Below are positions 9,156-18,070 of a stretch of DNA of 18,316 nucleotides, in pieces (position 1 is the first letter of the stretch; every line of letters begins with the position of its first letter). The notes under the pieces were generated by a model that saw nothing but the letters and a program-made list of their open reading frames with translations, did not search any database and was not told the origin of the DNA. Both the position numbers and the translations under genes were made by a program. The DNA is from Cyclostephanos tholiformis (Eukaryota > Bacillariophyta > Thalassiosirophyceae > Thalassiosirales > Thalassiosiraceae), in assembly GCA_036939975.1 (NCBI GenBank), contig JALLPB010000288.1, positions 1-18,316 of the forward strand. The letters run 5' to 3'.

Positions 9156-9180
9156 CAAATCAAATCAGAACAGAACAGAA
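9156..9180 (-). repeat. Pentanucleotide array, candidate LINE 3' tail
   Basis: On the plus strand the sequence is CAAAT twice then CAGAA three times. On the element strand this is three TTCTG followed by two ATTTG. It lies about 250 bp beyond the ORF2 stop, and no poly(A) is present. Some non-LTR elements end in short tandem repeats instead of poly(A), so this may mark the 3' end. Confidence 0.4.
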
Positions 9181-9432
9181 CAACTTAGAAAATTAGGTAA
9201 TATATTATTTCTACCCAGACCATTTTAACCTTCACGGAGTCTTCATACGCCAAGGGCATCGAGCCAAACAGCGTTGCAGTAAAACCACATAAGAGAGGGC
9301 TACTCTCTTCTTCACGTACTTGTGTGTACATGGTAATCCTAAGCGTGCGGGCTTAGAAAGATTTGCAGTATGCAAACCAAGGTTGGGAGACGAAAGACAT
9401 CTCTGACCTGCAGAGATGCCGAAAGTTGATAG
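9181..9432 (-). other. LINE 3' untranslated region
   Basis: This lies between the ORF2 TAA stop (9433-9435) and the pentanucleotide array. It shares the CpG-rich character of the element from about 9230 onward. No further coding frame is supported. Confidence 0.5.
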
Positions 9433-12400
9433 TTACCTGCCCTCCTCTCCTGTGGTATCACTTCTCGCCATTTGTTGAGACTCTCGTTGCGCCCTTAATG
9501 CGTAATGTTTCCGTGCGGTCTGTATGGCCAGTAGCCAATAATGTTGCCGTTCTCCCGAGGACGATGCCATCTCCTCCAGGTTGACCTCGGCCAAGTATTT
9601 GTCCTCCTCTAACAGGCCGGCGTCGCCAAGATCCCGCTGACGCTCAATTTCCACTAGTAATTCCTCCTTCTTTGCCGTTGCAATTATGCCGGACACCGGA
9701 TCATGCACAATGTAGTTCCGGTACAGCCACTGTCCGTGCGTTATCTCTAGCAGCCGGGTGATCAATCCTGTGCACCATTTGTCCAGACTCATGTGCGACC
9801 CGTTGACAGCAATGAACTGTCGCTGAATAGATGTGATCTCCGTCGATATCATCCCCTCTAGGAACCGTCTCCACCCGATCTTATCCTGCGATAATGCCAT
9901 GTGTCTGAACCTGGGCGGAGCATCAGTTATAACCTCCTCCATTGCACTTGCTCCCCGCCGCTGAACATATTCCACAATACTGTCTGTCAGGTCCGGGTCA
10001 GTGTCTGCCTCAACGAGCCACCGCTCAAGTGCAGTCGTGCCGAGCTGAAATGCCTCCACCCGACCAACTTCCGGACACAGGAGAACATGTTCCGCGGTCT
10101 CTACGTGGATCGTGCAGCAGGGGCACTTATTAGACCGCCCATCGCGGTGCCTCCGACTCAGGTTTTTATTTGTGGCCGCTATATTCATCACTTGCTTACA
10201 CGCCCAGACCTGAAACAGTCGAGGCACCTCCTCGTGCAGAGTCCAGTGCACTTGAGGCCAATCGACCTCGTCGAACGCATCCGTGAACATCCTTCTTGTC
10301 TGATGGAAGAAGGACCACGCAATCTGTCGTCCAGCTGCGTATCGTATGTGCGCACCCGTATCTGACGTCATCTTCTTTCCTTCGACAAACATGCAGATAG
10401 TTTCGAGTGGGAATGCCTCCTGCAGGGGAAGATTTATTGCATCCTGGGAGCGTAGAATTGCCTTTGCCCCTGAGTCGCATGCCGAATTGAGTTGCGCGGC
10501 TCGGCTCATATCCTCCCACCGAGTGTGGTCGTCCTGATGCGCCGCCACATGTAGGTACTCCCGCTGGAAGGATAGGTTGGCACAGTTGACCATAATGGTC
10601 TTTAGGATGTCCGAGTGCCGGCATCGGGACGGAATGCGATAGGGAGGAAGTTTGGCCACACGTCCCAGGGCGCCGATGCAATCGGAATATATTGCTGCGC
10701 TTCCACTCAAGCCGGGTGACACCGTTTCGACCGCCAAAAGGAGCAGGTGGACTGCCATCAACCCCAGGAGTTCTCCACGATATGCATTTGCCGTCACTGA
10801 TGCCTCTGCAAATGCTCCAACCAGTCGGCCCCGACCCTTGGTGCATTCCAGTACAAAGGCCGCGGAGCATAACTCCGGGTGATGCTCCTTGATGTAAGAC
10901 CCGTCGGTCACCGCCACTAAGCTGTTGTCTGCAATGGCTTGTGCCAACCAGCCGGTGCCGCCTGCGACTTTGATGTCTTCCCATATCCACGTTTGTCCCC
11001 ACCCGCGCAGAACGTCCAGAAAATCAGTGGGGGCGATCGGGCGGATGGGAGGAGGGGCAACGGAACAGACTTTCTTTGTACCTGGCGTGCCTTCCTCCAC
11101 CGTGGCCATGTCTCCGCGCATTTTTCCAGAACGACTGTTCCGAATATATACGTATCTTCCTCTTCGGACATGTCCATACACCTCGCCATGATCCCCGTTT
11201 TGCCTGTATAACCTGCCTCGATTCTCCACCACTCGCCACTCCCACAATTTGTGTCCCTCAGCTTTGAATGGGCCCAGACTGGCCTGTGCAGGCCCATATG
11301 AAACAATCTGCGCAACCGCGCGACACCAGAGCTCCATCTCAGCGACGGTCACCTCCTTGCGTGGAAATTTCACCGAAGACCAACGTTCTTCAGCCTGACG
11401 TTTCTTCAGGTAGCGTTTGTCCAATGAGCCACCGCCAGCCCCTAGAATGTCTGAGAGGAAGAGTACCTGTTGATGTTTTCGCACTCGATTTAGAATTGCG
11501 AGCTCTTTTGCATTGTATCCCCTAGCGATAAATCGAGACATTAGCCAATCATCACCCTCCCAAGGGTAGCACGCTGACAGATTATTCACCGATAAGGTGA
11601 AACCGAAGAAGCTGACCTTTTCCCAAACCCTCTTGAGCCACGACGTGGTGACCCAGTCTCCAAAGTGTTCGTAGGATACTTGAAAGGGTTGGAATGAGAG
11701 GCCCAGGTCCACCACCAGAAGTTCAAGCGAGGTCTGCAGCTCCGTGCCGAGAGCTGTCCGACAGCCGTAATGCATGAGGAGTTTGTTTGCCTGCTCGAGT
11801 GTAGCCTCCACACCGGGGTGTGGAAGACCAGCGCCATAAAAACCGCGGTCTAACTGCCTGATACCCCGAATGGCCTTGCTAACGATCCCCCCAAGGGGTA
11901 GCATTTTTCCATACAGAGGCATTAAAACCGAGTCCAACTCCAAGAGTGTTGCCATGCTGCAACATAGGCCGTATTTCACCGATGGCCACATCTGACGATC
12001 GACACTAAACCACATCATTCGACGATGGAGTCGGCCGGCTATCAGTGAGTCGAACCATTTCTTAGCTTTGTCTTTCATCTGATGGAGGCTGCCAGTGCTA
12101 TTCCCGGAGGGGCACGTGGTAACACCGAGGGTTTTCTGTGCGTCGTCAACAGCGAGATGTGAGATCGGGGCCATTGTCCCATCTGGTAATGGGACGGACA
12201 AGGCAGCACCTTCATCCTCGTGATGTGCAATGTATTGCCACCCCCCCTTCTGTGTCCATGCGAAGTCTATCAAATGGTAGAAGCACTTTTCGGGTTTAAG
12301 AGTCCCGCCTGTGGCTATCAGCAAGCGGCCCCAGTTTTCAATGGCCTGCTGGATGGCTGCGTGAACTTCCACTATCGACTCGTCTGCGTCCATGTTGATG

Positions 12401-15258
12401 TGTAGCAAGTCCGTATCGTCAACGTAGAGGATGGCTGACAGACTGCGGCGTATAAGAGACATCGGTGCCCTGAAGTGCGCGCCATGACCTTTTTTACCGT
12501 GTGCCCGTAATATCACAATGCTAATCACACACCACCCTGCTGGGGATGCCCCATTGCCTTGACCAAGTCCCTGCGTCTTAATGTCGATGGAGGAGCCGGC
12601 AAACGTCTTTGAGTCCCCATACGCCGTTCGCAGGAAGAATTTCATCTCTTGAATTGTTTCCAGCATGGCGGAGACTGCCGTGCTTTCAACTCCAAAGGAT
12701 TGGAAGATGAGAGATGCCATGGCGTGCGCAATCCGATCGTAACAGTTAGACGCATCAACGGAAGCGATGGCGGCCGGAGTTCGTGTCTGGCGGGCAATAT
12801 CATAAAACAACGTTTTTGCCAAACCCCCATCGTCGGCAGTCCGATTTTGCTCGCTGAAAATTTCCTCCGGGATAAGTTTATACCATCGCGCATTGTCCAT
12901 CATCCGAACGCCGTATACCTCTTTGTTCGTCGCATTGAAATCTGCCTCCATTAGGAGGATTGCCCGGAGCTTTGAAACGAGTCTCACGCCAAACATTTTC
13001 TCCAGCATGACTGACAGACCTTTCGACCACCGCTCCAACGCAATGCCCTTCTTAAGGGCAAGCGAGACTCGCAACGCGTGGAACTGGGAGATGTAGTCAC
13101 AGTCCGTGCCTGCAATGTAGTGACCGAAGTGCAGGCCGGATTGGGACGAGGACGTATCCTCCTTAACTTTCTTCCACCGTTGCTGCCAGCGTTCCCGCAA
13201 GATAAGGCCGTTAACTGAGTCTTGCGGCACCATGTCCCAAATCTGTGCGATCTCCTCAAACAGTTCTCTGGTGGAGGCATCCATATCCGGCGGAAATTCG
13301 TACGTTCCGTCCAGGACAGATCGGGCAGTAGGAGAGGTCGCTGAGTATCCAAATTGGCCGCGGAGCGCTCCTTGACAAATTGGGGCCTCCTCCGCTAGGT
13401 TATATCGCTTTCGGTGAACTTCGTTAAAGATTGCCTCCTGCACTGCCTCTTCGGTGTTGAAATCCAGCACCCCTCCGGCGCCGTCTTCAACTTGCACCGC
13501 CCGCACACTTTGACCGCGGACGTGCTTCCCAAGTGCGTAATTGAGGCGGCGCCAGAAGGCTTTGTCCTTTTCTCGTTTAATAATGGCTAGGATATTCCGT
13601 TCGGCGGTTTCATCGGCACGGTCTTGTGCCGCTTCGAGGCAATTTGTCAGGTGTTGCCGCCGGTGCCGTTGCCCGTGCTTTCGAAAGTAATCACACTTCT
13701 CCTTACAGATCGACATGCGAAGTTTGATGTCTTCGACCGTGAGTTTAAATGGAGCTTCGATTTGGCATCGCCTTGCTGTGCGGCATAAATTACCGTAGTT
13801 CCGTAGCTTTCCATTGTGCCACCGCAGAAGAGAACGGTACACCTGGCACTGACGAATCCATAACGAGGCCTCAGGAGAGAAAGGAATACGGCCGGACTTG
13901 AGCCGACGACATTTTTTTTCCGCTTGTTTCATGTACGCCTCCCCTTCCTGATCTAGTTTGTTTAGGATTTGAGCTGTATCAGGTTTAGAGTTGCTCAACG
14001 AAGCCGCAGCCCGAAAGATATTACGACGAAGTAATTTGTTGTACCGATCCGCGCAGCCATTTATCTTTGTGTTAAGTCTACGCAGCGTGGGACGTACCAC
14101 TGTAGTCGTGCCTGAGCCGACCAATGAAGTGGTAGCGAAATCGATAACAAAAATTCGATGATCTCCTACTCCAAACCCAACAGGCATCATGCATGCGTTC
14201 GTCACGGTGATGTCGCCGGTGGTCCAGACTCCGTCGATAGGTTCGCTCCCACAAAAATATGTAGCCCCGAGCTGCCGCGCAGTGAATTCCCCCACTGCCT
14301 CCTTCATACCAAGACCGTCCAGTTCAGTTAATCGCCGCCCCAGTTCTCCACGATAGATGTTTTCATTGGCATCCAAGCACAGGATAAGCCGTTCACCGTC
14401 ATTTCGCCATCGTTTCATCTGACTCAGGAGGTCCTCCCAAAAACGCACCCGAGGGCAAGTGTCATCTTTCAATTTGCTTATCAAATGACGTCGATGCTGC
14501 TGATATACTGTGCCGGAGTCCTTCTTTTTATTTGCGCAGGGAGAATATCCGCAGATGACCCTGGTGACTATCCTATCTTGTCCGACGAACCTCATATATG
14601 TCCAGCGACCTAGGCCAAGATCATCGCGGCCTGATCCCTCCCGATCGAACTGCTGTAATAAGTTGCCATAACTCAACACTGCAGTGCCACCCTCTTGGTG
14701 TTTACCAACTGACTCGTGGACATTGTGAGATGCGATCGCCCGTAAGTCCGTCTCCCCCCCATTGAACATTTGACGGAAGCCATTTCGATTTGCCTTATGC
14801 CATAGATTCTGACGATGTTCGTTGTAGCAAACCACATCGGCCTGGAGGTCATCAATGACCCTCCGAGCCTTCTCTAGTTTCTCATTCTTGTTTGATAAAG
14901 TTGATTGCAGCCCATTAAGGTTTTCATATATGAGCCGCGTGATCCCCTCTCCCTTCCTCCCTGGAGGCACCCCATGTACCTCTAGTAGGTAATCCGACAC
15001 TTCCCTAATTTCTCTTCTTAGTTGTTCCTCTACATCTACTCGACTCTCTTCATCTTCCCCTACGATGGCACACGAAACAGTCCCCGTCTTGTCAATAGCC
15101 TCCTCCATCAGACGTTCGTCCTCCAACTCTTCGTAGGATTTACTATTTTGATAACGGAGCGCCCGGTGTTCCAGCGCGGTCAGTACATTTTGATGGAGAG
15201 TCACTCCTAGTCGCCCCCGCCGTTTAATATATCGACGAGTTCCATACTCATCGATCAA
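9433..15258 (-). CDS. LINE ORF2: EEP endonuclease, reverse transcriptase, RNase H polyprotein
   Basis: This protein of about 1,941 residues would nick target DNA and reverse-transcribe the element RNA there. The EEP (APE-like) endonuclease is at ~108-375, with NLNG (113-116), catalytic-type E147 in YNEHR, D296 and N298 in LDANEN, and D366/H367 in GDHRIFVIDF. Reverse transcriptase spans ~700-1005: SGLHFGHY (707-714), motif A VDASNCYD with D835, motif B GLGQGNGASPAGW (897-909), and motif C YVDD (945-948). RNase H is at ~1445-1600, with D1452 in TDGSY, E1496 in YRGEL, D1526 in YSD, H1574 and D1595, so the full acidic set is present. A zinc-finger-like C1712-x2-C1715-x8-H1724-x3-C1728 follows, then about 210 residues of unknown role. 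No internal stop or frameshift is seen. The codon at 15258 is TTG, not ATG; the first ATG is codon 51 (15108), but residues 1-50 look coding and the frame is open to 15447. Confidence 0.93.
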   Translation of the reverse strand: MIDEYGTRRYIKRRGRLGVTLHQNVLTALEHRALRYQNSKSYEELEDERLMEEAIDKTGTVSCAIVGEDEESRVDVEEQLRREIREVSDYLLEVHGVPPGRKGEGITRLIYENLNGLQSTLSNKNEKLEKARRVIDDLQADVVCYNEHRQNLWHKANRNGFRQMFNGGETDLRAIASHNVHESVGKHQEGGTAVLSYGNLLQQFDREGSGRDDLGLGRWTYMRFVGQDRIVTRVICGYSPCANKKKDSGTVYQQHRRHLISKLKDDTCPRVRFWEDLLSQMKRWRNDGERLILCLDANENIYRGELGRRLTELDGLGMKEAVGEFTARQLGATYFCGSEPIDGVWTTGDITVTNACMMPVGFGVGDHRIFVIDFATTSLVGSGTTTVVRPTLRRLNTKINGCADRYNKLLRRNIFRAAASLSNSKPDTAQILNKLDQEGEAYMKQAEKKCRRLKSGRIPFSPEASLWIRQCQVYRSLLRWHNGKLRNYGNLCRTARRCQIEAPFKLTVEDIKLRMSICKEKCDYFRKHGQRHRRQHLTNCLEAAQDRADETAERNILAIIKREKDKAFWRRLNYALGKHVRGQSVRAVQVEDGAGGVLDFNTEEAVQEAIFNEVHRKRYNLAEEAPICQGALRGQFGYSATSPTARSVLDGTYEFPPDMDASTRELFEEIAQIWDMVPQDSVNGLILRERWQQRWKKVKEDTSSSQSGLHFGHYIAGTDCDYISQFHALRVSLALKKGIALERWSKGLSVMLEKMFGVRLVSKLRAILLMEADFNATNKEVYGVRMMDNARWYKLIPEEIFSEQNRTADDGGLAKTLFYDIARQTRTPAAIASVDASNCYDRIAHAMASLIFQSFGVESTAVSAMLETIQEMKFFLRTAYGDSKTFAGSSIDIKTQGLGQGNGASPAGWCVISIVILRAHGKKGHGAHFRAPMSLIRRSLSAILYVDDTDLLHINMDADESIVEVHAAIQQAIENWGRLLIATGGTLKPEKCFYHLIDFAWTQKGGWQYIAHHEDEGAALSVPLPDGTMAPISHLAVDDAQKTLGVTTCPSGNSTGSLHQMKDKAKKWFDSLIAGRLHRRMMWFSVDRQMWPSVKYGLCCSMATLLELDSVLMPLYGKMLPLGGIVSKAIRGIRQLDRGFYGAGLPHPGVEATLEQANKLLMHYGCRTALGTELQTSLELLVVDLGLSFQPFQVSYEHFGDWVTTSWLKRVWEKVSFFGFTLSVNNLSACYPWEGDDWLMSRFIARGYNAKELAILNRVRKHQQVLFLSDILGAGGGSLDKRYLKKRQAEERWSSVKFPRKEVTVAEMELWCRAVAQIVSYGPAQASLGPFKAEGHKLWEWRVVENRGRLYRQNGDHGEVYGHVRRGRYVYIRNSRSGKMRGDMATVEEGTPGTKKVCSVAPPPIRPIAPTDFLDVLRGWGQTWIWEDIKVAGGTGWLAQAIADNSLVAVTDGSYIKEHHPELCSAAFVLECTKGRGRLVGAFAEASVTANAYRGELLGLMAVHLLLLAVETVSPGLSGSAAIYSDCIGALGRVAKLPPYRIPSRCRHSDILKTIMVNCANLSFQREYLHVAAHQDDHTRWEDMSRAAQLNSACDSGAKAILRSQDAINLPLQEAFPLETICMFVEGKKMTSDTGAHIRYAAGRQIAWSFFHQTRRMFTDAFDEVDWPQVHWTLHEEVPRLFQVWACKQVMNIAATNKNLSRRHRDGRSNKCPCCTIHVETAEHVLLCPEVGRVEAFQLGTTALERWLVEADTDPDLTDSIVEYVQRRGASAMEEVITDAPPRFRHMALSQDKIGWRRFLEGMISTEITSIQRQFIAVNGSHMSLDKWCTGLITRLLEITHGQWLYRNYIVHDPVSGIIATAKKEELLVEIERQRDLGDAGLLEEDKYLAEVNLEEMASSSGERQHYWLLAIQTARKHYALRAQRESQQMARSDTTGEEGR

Positions 15259-15289
15259 TTGGATGCGGCGGTTACTTTCACTTAAATTT

Positions 15290-17647
15290 CTAAATCGACA
15301 TGCACGTTGCTGGCTCCGCCGACGTTTGGCTGCACCAACCCCCCCACATGAACACCTTGACGCCTCTGTCCGCTTTGCTCTCCCCGTGGTGAAGGGAGAG
15401 TAGCTGGAGCGGACTATCCGCCGCCGGCCGGTGCGGATTGCTCTTCCTCAACACTAGAGGACGATGCAGACGAATCATCGGAGGACGACGAGGTGTCATC
15501 ACTCCCCTCTCTCTCTTCATCTGAGGAGGCGTCATCTTCGCTAGAAGCAATCTCGACAACCGGCTGATTGGCATTCGAGGGGTTGGCTGCGGAGGCCTTG
15601 GTACCTGCAGGGCGTAGTTCGACACCTGGCTCGGGTACATTGTTGTGCTTCCCCTCATTTGCGCCATGCACAGTTTGGACACTGCCAGCGCTGCCGAGTT
15701 GAAAACACATTTCAGGTGCGGTGTACGCCTTCTTATGATTCTTACTGGAGTCGGCCGCCAGTTTCTTGGCGAGAACGTCTTGGAAGAAGGGGAGAGACCG
15801 TACATCAGAGAGCACACCCTCCTGCGCCTCTTCGCGAAGAGTAGTGAGAATGTGCGTATTAAAATCATATGACATAGAGGCGCCTCCGTCGTCAGTCCTG
15901 CCTCCATTGATCTGCGGAGAAGGGACTTGATAAAGGGTACGGATGCACCAAATTTGGGGAGTACGTGGTAGAGATAACCCGCCGGCTGCTTGTTGAACAT
16001 CTCAAATTCACGTTCCGCAAGCAATGTGTTCGGAATAACCATATCCACCGGCCCCTGGGGCCCACGCTGATGTAGCTCGGCACACATGGGGTTGCCGTCC
16101 GTCAATTTCAGATATTTCAGTAACGTTTGGCGCAAGGAGAGACGTCCAATAGCATTCCCCGACTCAGGGCACGTCACTTCAGCCGACACTTCGAGATCAG
16201 TGATGCCTTTAACTTGGACACTAACCAGGCTCATGTTATAATTTGTGTGATCTTGAGACATCCGTACGAATCGGCTGACATCTCCCTTCGGGGAGTCCCA
16301 ATCCACCGTCTCAGTGATGTGAATGTGCCCGCCCCAGATGCGTACAGCAAGTTTCATTTTCTTGATGTAACTGATTAAAACACGCAAGAATGGGATCTCC
16401 TTGATATCGCATTCGATGAGGTGTGCTCGGCGTGCTTCTTGCATCTCACGTGAGTAGTCCCGAAAGCTACTACCAGGTTGTCCAGGGAGCTTCGGGATGC
16501 TACGACGAATGTTGATATCTGGGAGAGAGGTATATTCAAACTCGTCGGGGAGCGTGAAATCGTCCTTCATACCCTGAAGTGCTTCCTCGAGGAGGGAGGT
16601 CAATTCGCCCCGGATAGTTGCGATGTCATTGAATGTGTAGAGGAAGTATATAACGAATGGGGTCGACGTTTCTTCGCACTGGAGTTGCTTCTTCCGAAAA
16701 TAAAATCCTCCTGCACGCCCAAATTCATGTGTCACGCGAGAGATGATGATTTCGGGATCAACGTCCGACGAGAATACCATCGTCGGATATACGCTGGGGT
16801 CAAGGGTTTCAGGCTCATCTTTCCCTTTCCTTCCCTTCCTCTTGTCGTTGTTCTTTTTTGGTTGAAAGGCCTTCGCGTTGCTTCCCACCGGCGCATACGC
16901 CAAGAAGACGGTCATGTTAGTGCTCATTTCCGACTTGGAGCCGAGAGGCTTTGCGCCCCCCGACTCGTCGACCGCGTGCATAATTGCAAGCGGGTCGACC
17001 AACTGAATGTTTTCGAGTAGATTCCCAATGTGCTTCACATAGGCACTATATTTATCCTCTCCCTTGAGCTGGAGCCCTGCCTCGTAAAATACTCGCTCAA
17101 ATTTGTAGTCCTTCGCAGAGGATGCTGTTGCGACCTGGAGTGTTGCGAACGAGCTCTGTTTGAGGCTCGAGCCGCTACGGTCGCGCTTCGCCGGTTTATC
17201 GTCTTTTGCAGCTTTGCTTTTCTTCACTTTCTTCTTTTTGGGAGATTTCACATTGTCATCGGCCTGATCTTCCTCCATTGCTGTGCCGGTTTCCTCCGCC
17301 GGCTTCTCAACATCCTGGCCTATATGGCCGGTGAGGAGTGAGTTAAGGTTAGGCGTGGCAGGAGGGGAAACAACAGGAGGTCGAGGGTTTGAGTTTACGA
17401 TGTCGTCGTGGCTTCCATCTTTTTTCAATCTCGCTTCCTTCTCCTTCTGGAGAGTCGCGGCTGCCATTGCCTCGTCTTCCTGACGGCGCCTCGTGGCATC
17501 GGTAGCGCATGTAGTCCGGGAGGGCATGATTCTTGAGGGACACTGGGAGGTAGATGGGACGGGGAGCTCGAACGTGGCCAGGAGGGCGACAATAAGTGCG
17601 AGACAGATGAAGGTGAACCTCGGTTTGTGTGCCGGTGATCCTTTCAT
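15290..17647 (-). CDS. LINE ORF1 protein, C-terminal part out of frame
   Basis: The 785-codon frame starts at ATG 17647 (context ACC-ATG-A), with an in-frame TAA seven codons upstream. By position it should encode the RNA-binding partner of ORF2, but I recognise no RRM, zinc knuckle or esterase domain. Residues 11-30 form a hydrophobic segment like a signal anchor. Met41 (17527) is an alternative start that would omit it. Residues 51-75 are Arg/Glu/Lys-rich; 135-157 form a basic linker (SPKKKKVKKSKAAK) that could bind RNA or direct nuclear import. Residues 180-575 look like a folded domain, with RVLISYIKKMKLAVRIWGGH at 422-441. From about residue 575 the product turns into Arg/Pro/Ser-rich text typical of a wrong frame, while the -1 frame becomes protein-like. 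The stop at 15290 is thus probably not the native end. Confidence 0.75.
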   Translation of the reverse strand: MKGSPAHKPRFTFICLALIVALLATFELPVPSTSQCPSRIMPSRTTCATDATRRRQEDEAMAAATLQKEKEARLKKDGSHDDIVNSNPRPPVVSPPATPNLNSLLTGHIGQDVEKPAEETGTAMEEDQADDNVKSPKKKKVKKSKAAKDDKPAKRDRSGSSLKQSSFATLQVATASSAKDYKFERVFYEAGLQLKGEDKYSAYVKHIGNLLENIQLVDPLAIMHAVDESGGAKPLGSKSEMSTNMTVFLAYAPVGSNAKAFQPKKNNDKRKGRKGKDEPETLDPSVYPTMVFSSDVDPEIIISRVTHEFGRAGGFYFRKKQLQCEETSTPFVIYFLYTFNDIATIRGELTSLLEEALQGMKDDFTLPDEFEYTSLPDINIRRSIPKLPGQPGSSFRDYSREMQEARRAHLIECDIKEIPFLRVLISYIKKMKLAVRIWGGHIHITETVDWDSPKGDVSRFVRMSQDHTNYNMSLVSVQVKGITDLEVSAEVTCPESGNAIGRLSLRQTLLKYLKLTDGNPMCAELHQRGPQGPVDMVIPNTLLAEREFEMFNKQPAGYLYHVLPKFGASVPFIKSLLRRSMEAGLTTEAPLCHMILIRTFSLLFAKRRRRVCSLMYGLSPSSKTFSPRNWRPTPVRIIRRRTPHLKCVFNSAALAVSKLCMAQMRGSTTMYPSQVSNYALQVPRPPQPTPRMPISRLSRLLLAKMTPPQMKRERGVMTPRRPPMIRLHRPLVLRKSNPHRPAADSPLQLLSLHHGESKADRGVKVFMWGGWCSQTSAEPATCMSI
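15414..15925 (-). CDS. C-terminal part of LINE ORF1 in the -1 frame
   Basis: The segment is open in the -1 frame relative to the ORF1 start. It reads PSPQINGGRTDDGGASMSYD at about 15,865-15,925, then a helical Glu/Leu/Lys-rich part, and ends in an acidic Ser tail (SSEDDASSDEEREGSDD) with a TAG at 15414-15416. With the upstream frame this gives an ORF1 protein of about 740 residues. The first ATG inside this frame (15875) is not a likely independent start. The join lies somewhere in 15,890-15,960, most simply explained by loss of one base in this copy, though a sequencing error or programmed -1 frameshift would look the same. Acidic Ser-rich C termini are common in nucleic-acid-binding chaperone-like proteins, but its role here is unknown. 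Confidence 0.6.
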
Positions 17648-17917
17648 GGTTGTTTGGTGGCTATTTTAGGAATACGCAACTGCAGAGTCAAAAATTTAGG
17701 GGTTATCCGATGGGATTCGATGGCTTTTTGTATCTAGCACTTGCGATATTGTTTTCTGTTTTCTTTTTGAGTTTACGCACTACTAAAACGTGGCGCGGAG
17801 AGTATTTTGTGTTTGTGGCGAAGATGACAGTGCCACCGGATGGTGATGTCTTCGAGGCTTTTATCGGTAACTGCTGCGTTCGCAGAGTTGCGAGACCGAC
17901 CCAAAGGTGTAAAATAA
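17648..17917 (-). other. LINE 5' leader region
   Basis: This lies upstream of the ORF1 ATG on the minus strand. It is CpG-rich like the rest of the element. No coding frame is supported on the minus strand. A 105-codon plus-strand frame (17629-17946) overlaps it but starts inside ORF1 in antisense and resembles no protein. Any internal promoter of the element would be expected here; I see no specific motif. Confidence 0.4.
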
Positions 17918-18070
17918 TTTTGTCGATGTCGCCGTGCCCTATTTGACGATGGAAAGCGGCGGAGAGTCCAGCTTAATTGTATATTGTATTTAGTTAGTGA
18001 TGTGCAGTTCCTACGTAGAAATCATGTAGACTTCGGTACAAAAGGAAGCGAATTAGTTGTTGTTGGTGAC

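Larger units (their letters stand above)
9156..17668 (-). mobile_element. Near-complete non-LTR (LINE-type) retrotransposon
   Basis: The minus strand carries, in order, a leader, ORF1 and ORF2 with endonuclease, reverse transcriptase and RNase H, so this is an autonomous non-LTR retrotransposon that would copy by target-primed reverse transcription. No long terminal repeats, integrase or aspartic protease are seen, which excludes LTR elements. The 3' limit is placed at a pentanucleotide array on the assumption that it is the tail. The 5' limit is not defined; the leader may extend to about 18,060, where a different element starts. The coordinates given are therefore a minimum on the right. 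I could not find target-site duplications by eye. The uninterrupted ORF2 and high CpG content imply recent insertion compared with the left half. Confidence 0.8.

Noticed and set aside
9901..11837. Several 80-270 residue frames inside ORF2 on both strands
   Set aside because: They are shadows of the ORF2 frame, which alone carries the conserved endonuclease, RT and RNase H motifs.
17629..17946. 105-residue plus-strand frame over the LINE leader
   Set aside because: It starts antisense to ORF1, has no recognisable character, and ends before the real plus-strand coding similarity at 18071.
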